Source: Mytilus galloprovincialis (taxonomy: Eukaryota; Mollusca; Bivalvia; Mytilida; Mytilidae). From it: a stretch of 64,000 nucleotides of DNA. Positions 45,780 to 57,562 of the stretch are shown piece by piece. Position 1 is the first letter of the stretch. Each line of letters begins with the position of its first letter. The translations under genes and the position numbers were made by a program. The notes under the pieces are model-generated. The model made no database searches. It was not told where the DNA came from and worked only from the letters and a program-made list of their open reading frames with translations. The DNA lies in contig NC_134848.1 in NCBI RefSeq assembly GCF_965363235.1, positions 63,078,181-63,142,180 on the forward strand, written 5' to 3'.

Positions 45780-47785
45780 TAAGGTCTTTCCCCTACGTGG
45801 GGAAAGACCTTACTGTTTTTCTAATGTTTTTTTTTCCAACATTTTTTTTAAATGCCCTCCCCCCGTTTCTATTGATGTCATCAAGACCAAATATGGACCA
45901 TCGATAGATCTCATCATGAGGTATTACCAGATGAGGCTGTGTAGGATTTCATCATCCCCTTTAGAAGTTATCTCCCTTTTATTGATTTTTTTCAACATGC
46001 CCCCCCCCCCTTCGTTGTTTTTAAAGATATCATGACCTTATTTGAACAAAAGTTAAATTTCATCATGATTTGTTACCATATGAGGCTGCTAAGGATTTCA
46101 TCATTCCCTATGAGAGTTATGTCCCCTTGAAGCAATTTCTTTCTTTTGCATTTTTCTAAAAAGTATTCAAGATAGAATCCATTTGAAAACGGCAACATGT
46201 ACAAGACCAGATGGCAATGTTAATAAACATATACAATCATTTTGTTGTTAACCGTTATAAGGAGTTATTTCCCTTGAAAAAATATACACAATTTAAAAAA
46301 AATTGTATCCCGAGAACCGGAAGTCGTTAAGACTTGGGACCTACACCAATAATCTTAAGTTCATGTGACCTTCAATTTGCACCCAAGGTCAAAGGTCACC
46401 GAGTGCAAAAAAAAATTACGCTGCAATTTCAAGCTTTCATATTAAGAAAACGATAAGAGTTTGATGCATACTTACAGCGTATAAAATGTTCCTCTCGACG
46501 AGCTCTACATTTTATACACTGAGCTCAAAAGAGTCCGACTGTCTGTTCAAAAGTTACGACGGGATGATTCTTAAAAGTATAGTATTGTGTGTATATCTTT
46601 TTAAAGGTAACAGATATCAACCTACTATAAACTGCAGAGATCAGTAGTTAAAGACCTTCAATTTGAGGTCAATGTCAGGTCATGATGAAATTTCACCTTG
46701 ACCTTCACATTACACTATGACCTTGACCTTGTGATATTTAAAAGGCCAAGTGGTCTTGAGTCGAATGGTGATAGTCCCATGTCTCTACGACTTCCGGTTC
46801 TCAAGTTTTGTATTGCATCATATATTTGATGATTAATTGTGACCTTGGTGAACTTTGAAATTGTCCCAATTCTTTTTCTATAATGTTGTCCTTCAACTGT
46901 AGATCATTTATCATTGAACAGATTTCAGATATCTATTGTCGTTTTAGAGATAGTGCAGTTTGAGGTTTTGCGAGCGGAGGCATGTATTTCTGAATCATCA
47001 AGAGCTTACCACTTAAAATATTATAGAAATTGAAGAGGTTGACATAGTTATACGTTTGACCAAATACCAAAAACATTCCATGGAAAAAAACACCAAAAAA
47101 TCAATTTGAAATTTTCAAGTTTTGCATTGACTTTGTAAGTTTCATTCTATTTACATAGTTGATATTGCATCATTATTTGCACTTTGTCAAATGGGGTCAT
47201 CTGATATATCAAATTGAAGGTCTTAATAAACTCTACTTAAGAATGAAAATTTTAAACCCCCTTTTCATCCCAGGGGGACGGGTCGGGTCATTTAGTGCAA
47301 ACATTCAAATTATTCAGATGGTAAGGTTGTCGCATATCAAATGAAAGAACATAAATCGTACATTTCAAATTTCAAATTGACGTCTCCCAAAAATGGGTTG
47401 GATGGGGTCATTGAGTGCAAAACATAAATTTTCTTTTAAGATAGGGTTGTTGTATATCAAATGAAAGGTCATGATGTGTACATTTCAAATATCAAATTCC
47501 TGACCTCCAAAAATTAGTAAGATAGGGTTATTAAGTGCAAAAATCAAACTTTCTAGAACATGGCGTTGTCGCATATCAAATGAAAGCTCATCTACTCTAT
47601 GTTACATATATAATAATTCTGATCCCAAAAATGTAGGCCGATGAGGTCATTAAGTGATAAAAGTGAAAAGTTTCAGAAGGTATGCTTGTCGTATATCAAA
47701 CGAAAGGTCGTACAAAGTACATTACGAAAACATCACTTTTACAGGAAAGACCTTTCAATTGTTTTACAAACAATTGAGATACTAG
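45780..47785 (+). mobile_element. Helitron-like non-autonomous element (provisional)
   Basis: The left end is a hairpin with 14-bp arms, TAAGGTCTTTCCCC and GGGGAAAGACCTTA (45780..45812). Near the right end the word GGAAAGACCTTT recurs at about 47744. It is followed by a hairpin of TCAATTGTTT and AAACAATTGA (47755..47777) and then CTAG at 47782..47785, which fits a CTRR-type Helitron end. Between them are degenerate repeats of a unit with ATCATGA, TTACCAGATGAGGCTG and TTATCTCCC, then tandem 120-bp units. No Rep/helicase gene is present. The exact ends are an inference. Confidence 0.45.
47200..47730 (+). repeat. 120-bp tandem repeat, four to five copies
   Basis: The marker ATATCAAATGAAAG recurs near 47204, 47333, 47453, 47572 and 47692. 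Each unit also carries GGTCATTNAGTGCAAA upstream of the marker. The copies are quite diverged, so the array is not recent. Confidence 0.8.
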
Positions 47786-47949
47786 TTAGTTTATGGGTTT
47801 GTAAATGTGGTTATTTACTTTTATCAGTGAATTATACAACATATTTAGCTTCTTATCATTTTGAAACTTACATTGTGTTCAATTTACATGTTTCTGTATC
47901 ATTATGTTAGAATACATGTTAAATCATTTCACATTATATTGTAATATAT

Positions 47950-48392
47950 TTGCTGGTATCTAAAAGTGTATTCGTAATGTATACATATATATACATATCG
48001 AAAGCATGATTTTATTGGAGATTGAAAGAACTGTGTCTACAGAGCGGTTACTTGGATGTGTTGGTGTTTAACATACACTACGATACACATTTGTACTGAA
48101 ATTGAAAGGCGACAAGGCACTTTCATTATTAAGCAGAGACATACATACAAATGTCTCCGATCAAAGGTACATTGCAACTACAAGCAGATGTATGCTACAG
48201 TTATATGACAGCGAATGTATAAAGCTTCGCAAGGTCGTACTGAGTCACGGTGATTTCCAATCTTCTTTCATTTCTGGAAAAAATAAACGTTATCAAATTT
48301 AAACTAATGTATATACATTTGTAGCTCTATACATTTAACGATGCAGTTATATGACATTCTTATACAATACTAGTTGATCCTTTATGTAGTTA
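47950..48392. other. Short spacer between two mobile elements
   Basis: AT-rich, with a 66-codon plus-strand frame (48102..48302) that shows no motif. Nothing is supported. Confidence 0.35.
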
Positions 48393-49060
48393 TAGTCCAG
48401 CGGATATCAGAATAATTGATCACTTTATGTCACTTTATGGTAAAAGCATGAAAATTGGCATAGTGAAAGATAAAGGGGTATAGACAAAATTCAGATATGG
48501 AGCCACGAAAAAAAATCCAATATGGCCGCCAAATTCAAGATGGCCGAAATAAGTATAACATCATTCATTTGATGAAGACTTCCAATTTTAATGAGTTCAG
48601 AAGATGTCACAAACTTAATGAAATACAATTAAGATATGTCAGTTATTATTTTTGTAAACCTTATAATAAAGAAATCATCAAAATGGCGTCCAAATTCAAA
48701 ATGGCGCGTCAAAATGTCTAAGTTTGACAGTATTCGTATGTGTACACCATCATTGTGTGATAGAAAGTTACCAAATCCGTGAAACTGATCATTTGATATA
48801 AATAAAGGCCTACATTGTATCAACAATACATATGTGCATAGATTATATTTCCAAAATGGCGGCAATATTCAAAATGGCGCCGTTTAATATGTAAAAATTT
48901 TACGTTTCTTCTTAAATATGGTATAAAAATGATTAAAAAATAATGGATCATTTTTTCAATACAAGCACGTATATACAAACATATTATTATTTAATGTAAC
49001 AAGTGACATTAGCTATGAAATAAAAATAGTCGATTCAACTCAAAATGGCGTCTTTGACAA
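48393..49060. repeat. Left inverted repeat of the 4.19-kb transposon
   Basis: The ATGGCG words come at about 48524, 48684, 48857 and 49044, a period of about 160 to 185 bp. They are in the opposite orientation to those at the right end. Confidence 0.65.
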
Positions 49061-49208
49061 GTTTTTTTTCCACAGTTACAGGTAATAACCTTAGAAAATT
49101 TAACAATTTTCCTGAAATGAAAAAAAAAAAAAAACCAACATATTTAATTCTACAAAGAGAATTTATTTTTTTAGAAATGAGGTAAGAAATAAAAAAACTC
49201 CCGAGTAG

Positions 49209-51760
49209 CTATTTAACATGAACATAGATTAAAATTATAATGACAATATGATCAAAATGCAGGAAAATCCAAATAAAGCACAGTGACTCAATCAGTTTCT
49301 CTTTCACAGTCCGTTGAGAAGTGTAAAATGCTGTGCATTTTAATGCTGCTTTCAAGCATTTACATGCTCTTCGACATCCTTTCTTACAGTGGATGAGATC
49401 TTGGCATAACATTGAAGCGTCAGCAAGCACAGACAAGAATGGTACCCAAGTACCATCAATTTTTTTGCCAACAAAATAAATCTGGTGATGGCATACTTGG
49501 ATTTCAACCTAAACAATTGCCCCAAATAACACAACCTTGGTAAGCTGTACGTTTCTTATGTTGAAGAAGTTCATCACGTGTTGGAGGGATATTGTCAATT
49601 GGTCTTGTCTTCTGTGTTAATTACTATTTTCTTAACTCATTCATCGTATAACTTGTACTAGACCGATCATACAAAAGCACAACATACCGTTCTATTACTT
49701 TTAACACTTTTAAAATTTCCACTTCATTAGGATTCTCAATAACCTGCAGAAATGCTTCTGAAAACTCCTCATATACGGACCATGTGTCCCAAGCTGATTT
49801 CTTACCTTTCCCAGAAAAAGCGGAGACTTTGTCACAACCGGTAAAGGCATGGCACAGTGGAAAGACTTTCGATTCAATGGTCCTAGGGCAAGGCACAATC
49901 CATGAACTGATATATCGGAAGTTCATCCTAGTGCCAAAACTTATCCACAGCTATTCAATCTGCAGTCTGTTTGGAATGATTCTTGGAAGGATAATATTTG
50001 TTCATGATGAGGTTTATTAGATTCGTTAGTGATATACAAAGCATTCATTGACATTTTCAAATTCATTTACCAAACTAGCCATTTCAGGCCCAGCAACCAT
50101 CCATCTATGAAGCGCTCCTGGATTTTCCGTCAATCCAACAGCACCACCATCTGCTTTAACATGCGCATTATTTTGTTCGTCGGCTTGATTAAAAGCCATA
50201 CAGGAAAATTTCTTCTCGGTCTTGGTGACAAAAAGGGTTGCCGCTAAGGATTGCTCTGTGGGTTTCTGGATTCTTTTTTGGCAACTGAAGCATATTACGC
50301 AGATGAATTGGCAGCCATCGTGAATAGTTGGTGTGATCCAAGGCAAAGAACCAAGGAATGATCTTTGGGAGAGCTTCAATATATAATAAAAAGTTAGCCT
50401 CACGTATAGACCTTATAAATATTAATATTGTCAATTCAAATTTGAGAGTTATATACAAGAATTTAAAGTGAGGAGATTGTTTAGATAGTTCCAAACACCA
50501 CTCTTCAAATTCTAAGATAACCTCATCATACCTTAAAACATCTTTGTACTGGCAGTACGCGTTTGACAATAGACGGTAAAGTGTGCATGCTGTAACTTGG
50601 TGTGTTCTACGTGTTGTTGTAACAGGAGAAGCCTTTATGAATGAATCAGCTGTACCTGGTGATGTAACCTGTGCATTTACTAAAACACTTGTCCATTCAC
50701 TATCTTGAAGCCAACCGTAATGCTTTGAACGCAGCCATTTCTATGTGTAGGCTACCGAACATCATTACCAAGTGATCCTCGCCATACATCTGAGGCCAGT
50801 TCCATTATATTTGTTTTGCTATTGTGAAAAGGGGTTGGTCAAAAGCAACAACTGGAGTTTGGCCTGGATTTAGCTTTCTTACAGTGTTACGAATAATGTT
50901 CAATGAGTGTCGTATCAATGCAACATACTTTGCTTGCTCATGAAACAGAGGTAGAAGGGCAGACACTGCTGGTAATTTATTCGCATTTGGCAGTACTACA
51001 GCATGATAGGCGGACCATGAATATTTTTACCCACTTTAGCCTTAACACTTGAATTTTCTGCAACATGTTTCAGCCATTTGGGTTTCCCTTTTAATGCAGC
51101 TGGGAATGAGGACATATCAATTGAAAGTTCTCCTTCAACTAATGGGATATCTGGTTCGTTGAATCTTAGTACAGCTGGTTGAAGATTTGAATAACTCTCT
51201 GGTAATGGTAAAAGAGAAACTCTCTTTGACTGGCATTTCAACATAGGTTCAGATTGGAGAAATGTTTGAACAACGCCTTGAACATCTTCTGAAATATGTT
51301 GCAATAAAGATTTACCTGTACCATCGAATGAATCTTTTGACGATATAATGCTTGGATTGTGATCAATGTTGTCTACAGCACATGAAGTAAATACATTTTG
51401 TAGTAGATTGGTAGGGCAAACTATACCGTCTTTTACATAACGATCATAAGCCATGGAAGTAGAAATTTCTAACACTCGTTGGTAGGAGACAAATAGTCCA
51501 AGTTTGAAGAAAGTATCTACTACATGTAGATCACGTTTTCTAGCCTTACAGAGGATCATGATTCCCAAATAAGCACAAACTGTAGGTTCATGATCTTTTA
51601 TGTGACGGTTTGATAGTTTCTTTGTACATCTATACACCAGAAGCGCTGTGCTATCGTTAATGTCGACTGAGAATATAAACGATCCTGAATGTTGGGTCCA
51701 AACTAAATCATACTGACCAAAGAAAGCAATGACTAGGGTACAGAATTTTCCTGACATCAC
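49209..51760 (-). pseudogene. Degraded gene of a large uncharacterised invertebrate protein family, candidate transposase
   Basis: Read on the minus strand, conserved-looking segments occur in family order: FKLGLFVSYQRVLEIS and VDNIDHNPS (in the 254-codon frame 50996..51760); VVAFDQPLFTIAKQI; HLVMMFGSLHIEMAA; TSPGTADSFIKAS; FEEWCLELSKQSPHF and FVRSIREANF-like (50189..50569); PWFFALDHTNYSRWLP; QADEQNNAHVKADGGAVG; GALHRWMVAGPE; HAFTGCDKVSAFSGKGKK and ERYVVLLYDRS (49624..49926); a Cys-rich end KKGCRRACKC near 49340..49400. From memory, these strings mark many repeated uncharacterised proteins of molluscs and cnidarians, about 1,000 residues long. The copy is broken: for example a stop in place of the residue after AKQI (50805..50807), a frame change near 50200..50400, and stops near 49500..49620. 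The repeated Asp and Glu motifs would suit a DDE-type enzyme, but that is inference. Confidence 0.7.
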
Positions 51761-51899
51761 TTTGGGAAGGTTCCTTTAAATTCCTAATTTGATGCAAAAA
51801 TATTTGTACGAAACAAACGTAGCTGCTTTTGATATGTTGAAAAATTGATTATCAAAGTCTTCTAAGCAGACTCTCGTAAATGCAGGACCACTGTCATAT

Positions 51900-52582
51900 T
51901 TGAAAGCAAGAATGTTTATGGTTTCTGATAATAAGATTTTTGACGGCCATTTTGAATTTGTCGGCCATTATGGAATTATTTTTTATTGTTCCATATTCAT
52001 AAAAGATTAATTAGCATCATAACAAGCAATATGCAAAGTTTTGTGCTTTTATTTTCAAATGATCAATTATACCATTTTTTTGGACTCTGCATCATGACTG
52101 TTGGCAGCCATTTTGAATTTGTCGGCCATTATGGAATTATTTTTTATTGTTCCATATTAATAAAAGATTATAAGCAATATAACTAGCAATATGCAAAGTG
52201 TTGTGCTTTTATTTTCGATTGATAAATTAAGCCATAATTTTTGGACTCTGCCTCATGACTGTTGGCCCCCATTTTTAAATTGGCGGCCATTATGGAATTA
52301 TTTTTGATTGTTCCATATTCAGAAAAGCTTAATTATCATCATAACTAGCAATAAGCAAAGTTTTGTGTTTTTATTTTCAAATGATAAATTATACTATATT
52401 TTTAGACTCTGCTTCATGACTGATGGCGGCCATTTTGAAATTGGCGCCCATTGTGGAAATTTTTTTTATGGCTCCATATCCAAAAATATTTATAAGCATC
52501 GTAACTAACACTGTGCAAAGTTTCATGCTTTTACCACAAAGTGATCAATTGTCCCAAAATATTGGACTTAGCTGCTGGACTA
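51900..52582. repeat. Right inverted repeat of the 4.19-kb transposon, four units of about 161 bp
   Basis: The word GCCATTTTGAA (or a close variant) recurs near 51946, 52107, 52267 and 52428. Each is followed by GGCCATTATGGAATT and CAAAGTTTTGTGCTTTTATTTTC. The terminal unit diverges most and carries the GCTGGACTA end. Confidence 0.8.
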
Positions 52583-53119
52583 TTACTGTTGTTTTGTATA
52601 ATAAAGAGGCATTCGCTTCCAACTTATGCTCAACGATATTTTCAAACTCTATTTCTCCGTCCAAACATGCTTTGAAACGATAGTTTATTGTACACACTAC
52701 ATGTACGTTAATGGATATTATTTCTGTTTACTTATTTTATATGTGAATTGTCATTGCGGAAATGAAAACACACACACATTACTATTTTCGATTGTGAGAT
52801 GATATAATAAGTACTACAACTATTCTATATATGGATTGATACGTATCATTAGAGATGACAAGGATATTGTACAATGACTAACGAACTGAGTATGCGTAAT
52901 TTGACGAATTGTACAAAACGGGACCTGCTGTTTTGTACAAAGAAATGAATAAATCTAACATGCATACGCTGGTTGAAGTTTAGTAATTCGCATCACTTGC
53001 ATGTAGTTTAAAAAGATAGCATCTGTTTATAACTACTCACATAAATTATTCAATGTTTTCCACTACAGCGAAAGATGCACTCGATATCCAAGACTTTTCT
53101 TTTAAAAATATATTCAAAA

Positions 53120-53400
53120 TAAATAAAATAACAAAAATACCGAACTCCAACGACATTTCTGAACGAAAAATCAGCAGGCAAAGGACAAAAAATCCAAAGC
53201 TCAAGCACATCAAACAAATGTATAACAACTGTCATATTCCTGACTGGTTACCGGCATTTTCATAGTAAGAAAATGGTGGATTAAATCTGGTTTTATAACT
53301 AGCTATACCTCTCACTTATATGACAGCAATTTAAAAAATCATTTTATTGACATCGATGTATGAACAAAAACAAACAGACATGATAGTTAAAAATGTCAAA
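53120..53400 (+). repeat. Interspersed family B copy
   Basis: CAAAGCTCAAGCACATCAAAC, AACTGTCATATTCCTGAC, AAAATGGTGGATTAAATCTGG, ACCTCTCACTTATATGACAG. These words follow the order of 25389..25660. The 70-codon frame over its start is an effect of the repeat. Confidence 0.7.
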
Positions 53401-53663
53401 ATTATGAGATTGATGATCAAAACATATATAACTAACAAAATTGTAGACGCTTCAGGAATTAAGAATATTCTAAGATTTGTAATTATAATTTGGTCATTTT
53501 GTTTTAGGAGTAGGAAACACCTAAATTTCTCTTAGTTATTCTGAGTTTCTACCTTGAGGAAGGCAAATAAATTCATAAGACATGACATTTTCAACCCCAA
53601 CCCTTCCCAATACATCGAATCGTCTAAATGATCAATCATATTATTAGCTTTTCAAGTATTTTA

Positions 53664-54130
53664 AACAAGAATGTGTCCATAGTACACGGATGCCCCACTC
53701 GCACTATCATTTTCTATGTTCAGTGGACCGTGAAATTGGGTACAAACTTTAATTTGGATTAAAAATTAGAAATATCATATCATATGGAACATGTGTACTA
53801 AGTTTCAAGTTGATGTAACTTTAACTTCATCAAAAACTACCTTGACTAAAAACTTTAACCTGAAGCGAACTATCATTTTCTATGTTCAGTGGACCATGAA
53901 ATTGGGGTCAAAACTATAATTTGGCATTAAAATTAGAAAGATCATATCATGGGGAACATGTGTACTAAGTTTGAAGTTGATTGGACTTCAACTTCATCAA
54001 AAACTACCTTGACCAAAAACTTTAACCTGAAGCGAACGGACGCACAGACGGACGCACAGACGGACGAACGAACGGACGCACAGACCAGAAAACATAATGC
54101 CCCTCTACTATCGAAGTTGGGGCATAAAAA
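53664..54130 (+). mobile_element. Pearl-like non-autonomous element with two core units and GGACGCACAGAC microsatellite
   Basis: The 5' segment has AACAAGAATGTGTCC and GGATGCCCCACTCG. There are two core units of 166 bp (the marker ACTATCATTTTCTATG is at 53703 and 53869). A GGACGCACAGACGGACG microsatellite follows at about 54036..54086. The 3' segment has a hairpin whose arms ATGCCCC and GGGGCAT close around CTACTATCG (54097..54125). The plan is the same as at 9957..12284 with different sequences, so two families of one architecture coexist here. There is no coding capacity. Confidence 0.75.
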
Positions 54131-55610
54131 ATCAATGCTTTTGTAAATACATGTACTAATTATTGAAGATTTTATCAAACAAACCATGTCAGAAAGAAGC
54201 ATGTTGCGGTCAACAATTTTTTCTAAAGTAACGGGTCATTAGAGTTAATAAATTTGAATCCTATTCAGTATGGACTTAACCATTGCATCTCTTCTTATAT
54301 GGTTTGATATCCTAACTGGAATGTTGTTTTTTGTAATGGATTTTAAAATAAGGGGTTGGAAGTCTTAATATTCTAACACATTATGATAACATGGATAAGT
54401 GAAAAAATAATTAAAAAAAAGGAAAAAAAGGTGGGTCTACCCCATGTGTTTTTTTTATATGCTACCATTTTCTTCAAAATAGTAAAACGTCTTTATGCAA
54501 AACCAATTATGCATTTTGTCTAGTAAACTTCAATAATAAAATGATTTATTTACTCTTATGACCACCAACATAGTTGCGAATGTTAGAGGTTGACAGTTAT
54601 GATAAAGAACTATTTGCAACATAAATCATTTCTTATTTGAAAAAAAACCCTGTACATTTCTTTTATTTTAATTTTAAACGGAGATATTTGTTTGTCTGAA
54701 TCTTGAATACGTAAACGAAAACATAGAGAAAGCATACGATACGACAAGAATAAATTTATAAATAATTTCAGCATTCATAATTGATTGAACACATTCATCG
54801 ATGCACTCGAATAATGATGCACATTTCATTTGAAATCAACAATTGCCACCAACCACATTCTATCGTAAGAAAAGAAACACGTTCTGAAACTTTTAAACGC
54901 CTTATTTTATGCTGTCCACTCAGTTACACCCTTTAATGCATTTATTGTTGTATAGATATATATTGTTCTATTATTGTCCATCAGGGAAATAAATACGATA
55001 CAAAGCAGATGTTATCTGAGAGCGAGCATCTCAAAGATTTTCCCAATTCAATATATTTTCACACCTTCTGCAGGAACAGAAAATTAATGCCCATCCAAAT
55101 CCGAATGATATTTTGTCTTAATGAATCACAAAATGCATTCTACGTTTATGTATGCCAGGCCTTAAACTATTCAAAACTGCACAATTTACTCTGTACACAG
55201 AGTAGATTTTGAGGTGTAAATACAGCCGATTTTGTCTATTTGTTATGCTGAACCTTAAATTTGTTCGTCAATATCCTGGTTATCTCTATATAGTGATTTA
55301 AACAGTGTCACTAAGTGTAACATATCAAGTGAACCTGAACTGTGTGCTTAATAGTATTCAACAATCTTTTGCAGAGTGGAAGCAAAGTGCAGAACAAATC
55401 CAATATACTCCTTTGAACTACGTTTGTTTTGAACACTATAAGAGTTAAAATCTTAATCTATCTACAATGAATTGACGTTGTTTATCGTCTTAATCACGTG
55501 TAATAGTGTTCTCTTATTCTTCGTTCTAAATTTTTGCTCTTACTGTTTGATCTAGTGTTGATGGTGTCCATTTGTCGTGACTCAGTACTTATACATCCCG
55601 TCATTGTGTT
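54131..55610. other. Intergenic AT-rich DNA
   Basis: No gene, repeat end or RNA gene was recognised. A 67-codon plus-strand frame at 55009..55212 has no motif. Confidence 0.35.
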
Positions 55611-55611
55611 A

Positions 55612-56010
55612 TAGTTATGGCAAAATCAATACCTCAAACACATTAAACGAACGGATAAAAACTGTCATAAACCTGACTCAGTACAGGTATGTTCTTATGT
55701 CATATAAGTACTAAGTCAGGTATATAACATATGGTACATTTGTATTCTTGTCTTTCGTTTTTGCTAATGTGCTTTGTTTTGTATGCCTTTTTTTTTTTGG
55801 TTATATACTTGTTTGTTTTATAGGGATTGCAATTATAATAAAATGTTGAAAGCTGTACCCTATTTTTGACATTTCAACCTACTTTGGCTTTGTATTTTGT
55901 TCACATATTGTTGTGAATAATATGGACTCGTTTAATGTGTTTGAGGTTTTGATTTTGCCATTTGCTTAGAAACTTTCTGTTTCGAATTTTCCTCAGAGTT
56001 CGGTAATAAA
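55612..56010. repeat. Two family B fragments in inverted orientation
   Basis: The plus-oriented fragment is at 55615..55700 (GGCAAAATCAATACCTCAAAC, AAACTGTCATAAACCTGAC). The reverse fragment ends at 55925..56010 (TTTGAGGTTTTGATTTTGCC, GAATTTTCCTCAGAGTTCGG). Confidence 0.6.
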
Positions 56011-56149
56011 TTGAATCAAAAGAAGTCATTTAGCCGCTGTCTGATCAAAACGAGTTGTAGTTAATTGTTATATATTACGTAAAATTGAAGCATCATTGAC
56101 ATTTATTTATTTATTGTATCAACACAATATCAGCCGTGGGTAACACAAA

Positions 56150-56320
56150 ACTTAGAAGATATTGTATGATTATCAATGAGACAACTATTATTTATAAACC
56201 AAATGACAAAATAATTAATAACAACATTTAATCGTATTGCCTTCAACAATGTGGAAAGCACTGTCAGCTATTAAAGCCCCTGAAACGACAAATGTTTATC
56301 AAACATTTAAACATGTTAAA
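56150..56320 (+). repeat. Interspersed family D copy
   Basis: GATATTGTATGATTATCAATG, AACCAAATGACAAAATAATT, TTCAACAATGTGGAAAGC, GTCAGCTATTAAAGCCCC. Diverged. Confidence 0.65.
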
Positions 56321-56674
56321 CGAGAAAACTAATGGTCTAATTTATGTACAAGTAAATGAGAAAAATATGTTGCACATGAATAACCAAACACCACAGACTT
56401 CTGAAATTGGACATGGACATACAGAAAGTGGTCCTAGTTTGAATTATACAAAATTAAAAACAGACATGTTTTTAACTGTACTGCTCTCTTCGATAGGATT
56501 ATTTTGATTTGTTTTACTAATCCGTATACTGGGATAAGAATCTTTCTTGCTATTTTGGAACCTGGTAACACATTAGAATAGTCATCATCTTGAATTTCCA
56601 ACACCTTGATAGACAAGTTTCTCTAAAGAGATTGAGACAAGTAACTCAAAATGTAAAAAAATAAAATTAAACAC

Positions 56675-56900
56675 GTGAGCAACACGATGGGTTGCCATAT
56701 TAGGAACAGGGTCTGCTTATCATTCCAGAGCATCTGAAATCTATCATTTTTTAGTAAGGTTCGTGTTGCTTAGTCTTTGGTTTGTTGTGTGCTTGTGTAC
56801 TATTATTTATCTGTTTGTCTTTTTATTTTTAGCTATGGCGTTGTCAGTTTATTTTCGATCTATGAGTTTGCTTGTCCCTCTAGTATCCTTCACCTCTCTT
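56675..56900 (+). repeat. Interspersed family A copy
   Basis: GAGCAACACGATGGGTTGCC, CATTCCAGAGCATCTGAAA, GTACTATTATTTATCTGTTTG, TGGCGTTGTCAGTTTATTTTC. This is the most complete copy in the window and serves as the reference for the family. Confidence 0.75.
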
Positions 56901-56939
56901 GTATAAGCCTGGTACCTTCGATAACTATTTACATCACTG

Positions 56940-57562
56940 AGTATATGACACTGCTGGTGCACGTTTCGTCCCTGAGGGTATCACCAGCCCAGTAGTCAGC
57001 ACTTCGATGTTGACATGAATATCAATTATATGGTCATTTTTATAAATTTCCAGTTTATTAACAAAAATATGCATTTTTCGGAATACTAAGGGTTTTCTTA
57101 TCCCAGGCATAGGGTTCCGTAGCCATACTTGGCACAATAATTTGGAATTTTGGGTCCTCAATGCATTTCAACTTTGTACTTGTTTGATTTTATAACTCTT
57201 TTGATCGGAACGTCACTGATAAGTCTGATGTAGACTGCGTCTGGCGAATTAAATTATGCTACTGTTGGTGGACGTTTCATCCCCGAGGGTATAACAACCC
57301 AGAAGTCAGCACTTCGGTGTTGACATGAGTATCTATTATATGGTCTTTTTTTATGAATTTCCTGTTTACAAAAGTATGAAGTTTTCGAAAAACTAAGGAT
57401 TTTCTTATCTCAGGCATAGATTACCTTAGTTGTAATTGGCACAACGTTTTGGAATTTTGGGTCATCAATGCTCTCCAACTTTTTATTTGTTTGGCTTTAA
57501 AACTATTGTGATTCGATAGTCACTGACTAGTCTTATGTAGACGAAACGCGCGTCTGGCGTAT
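56940..57562 (+). repeat. 311-bp tandem duplication ending in a TGTAGAC...GCGTCTGGCG motif
   Basis: Two units, about 56940..57250 and 57251..57562, share CAGCACTTCGATGTTGACATGA-like and TTGGAATTTTGGGTC words. Each ends with TGTAGAC and CGTCTGGCG. A fragment of the same end lies at 7765..7800. Diverged copies; no coding function. Confidence 0.75.

Larger units (their letters stand above)
48393..52582 (-). mobile_element. 4.19-kb DNA transposon with multi-unit inverted repeats and a TTA target duplication
   Basis: The ends are TAGTCCAGC at 48393 and GCTGGACTA ending at 52582, with TTA on both outer sides (48390..48392 and 52583..52585). Inverted similarity continues inward (ATTGATCACTTT, GGTAAAAGCATGAAA, GATATGGAGCCA, AATATGGCCGCCAA). 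Each end then holds about four tandem units of about 161 bp, each with an ATGGCGGCC/AAATTCAAAATGG word, so the inverted repeats are roughly 650 bp. The interior carries one degraded gene (49209..51760). The 3-bp duplication and a large Cys-rich-ended protein make Academ a superfamily worth testing first; I cannot confirm it. No capsid-type gene is seen. Confidence 0.75.
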
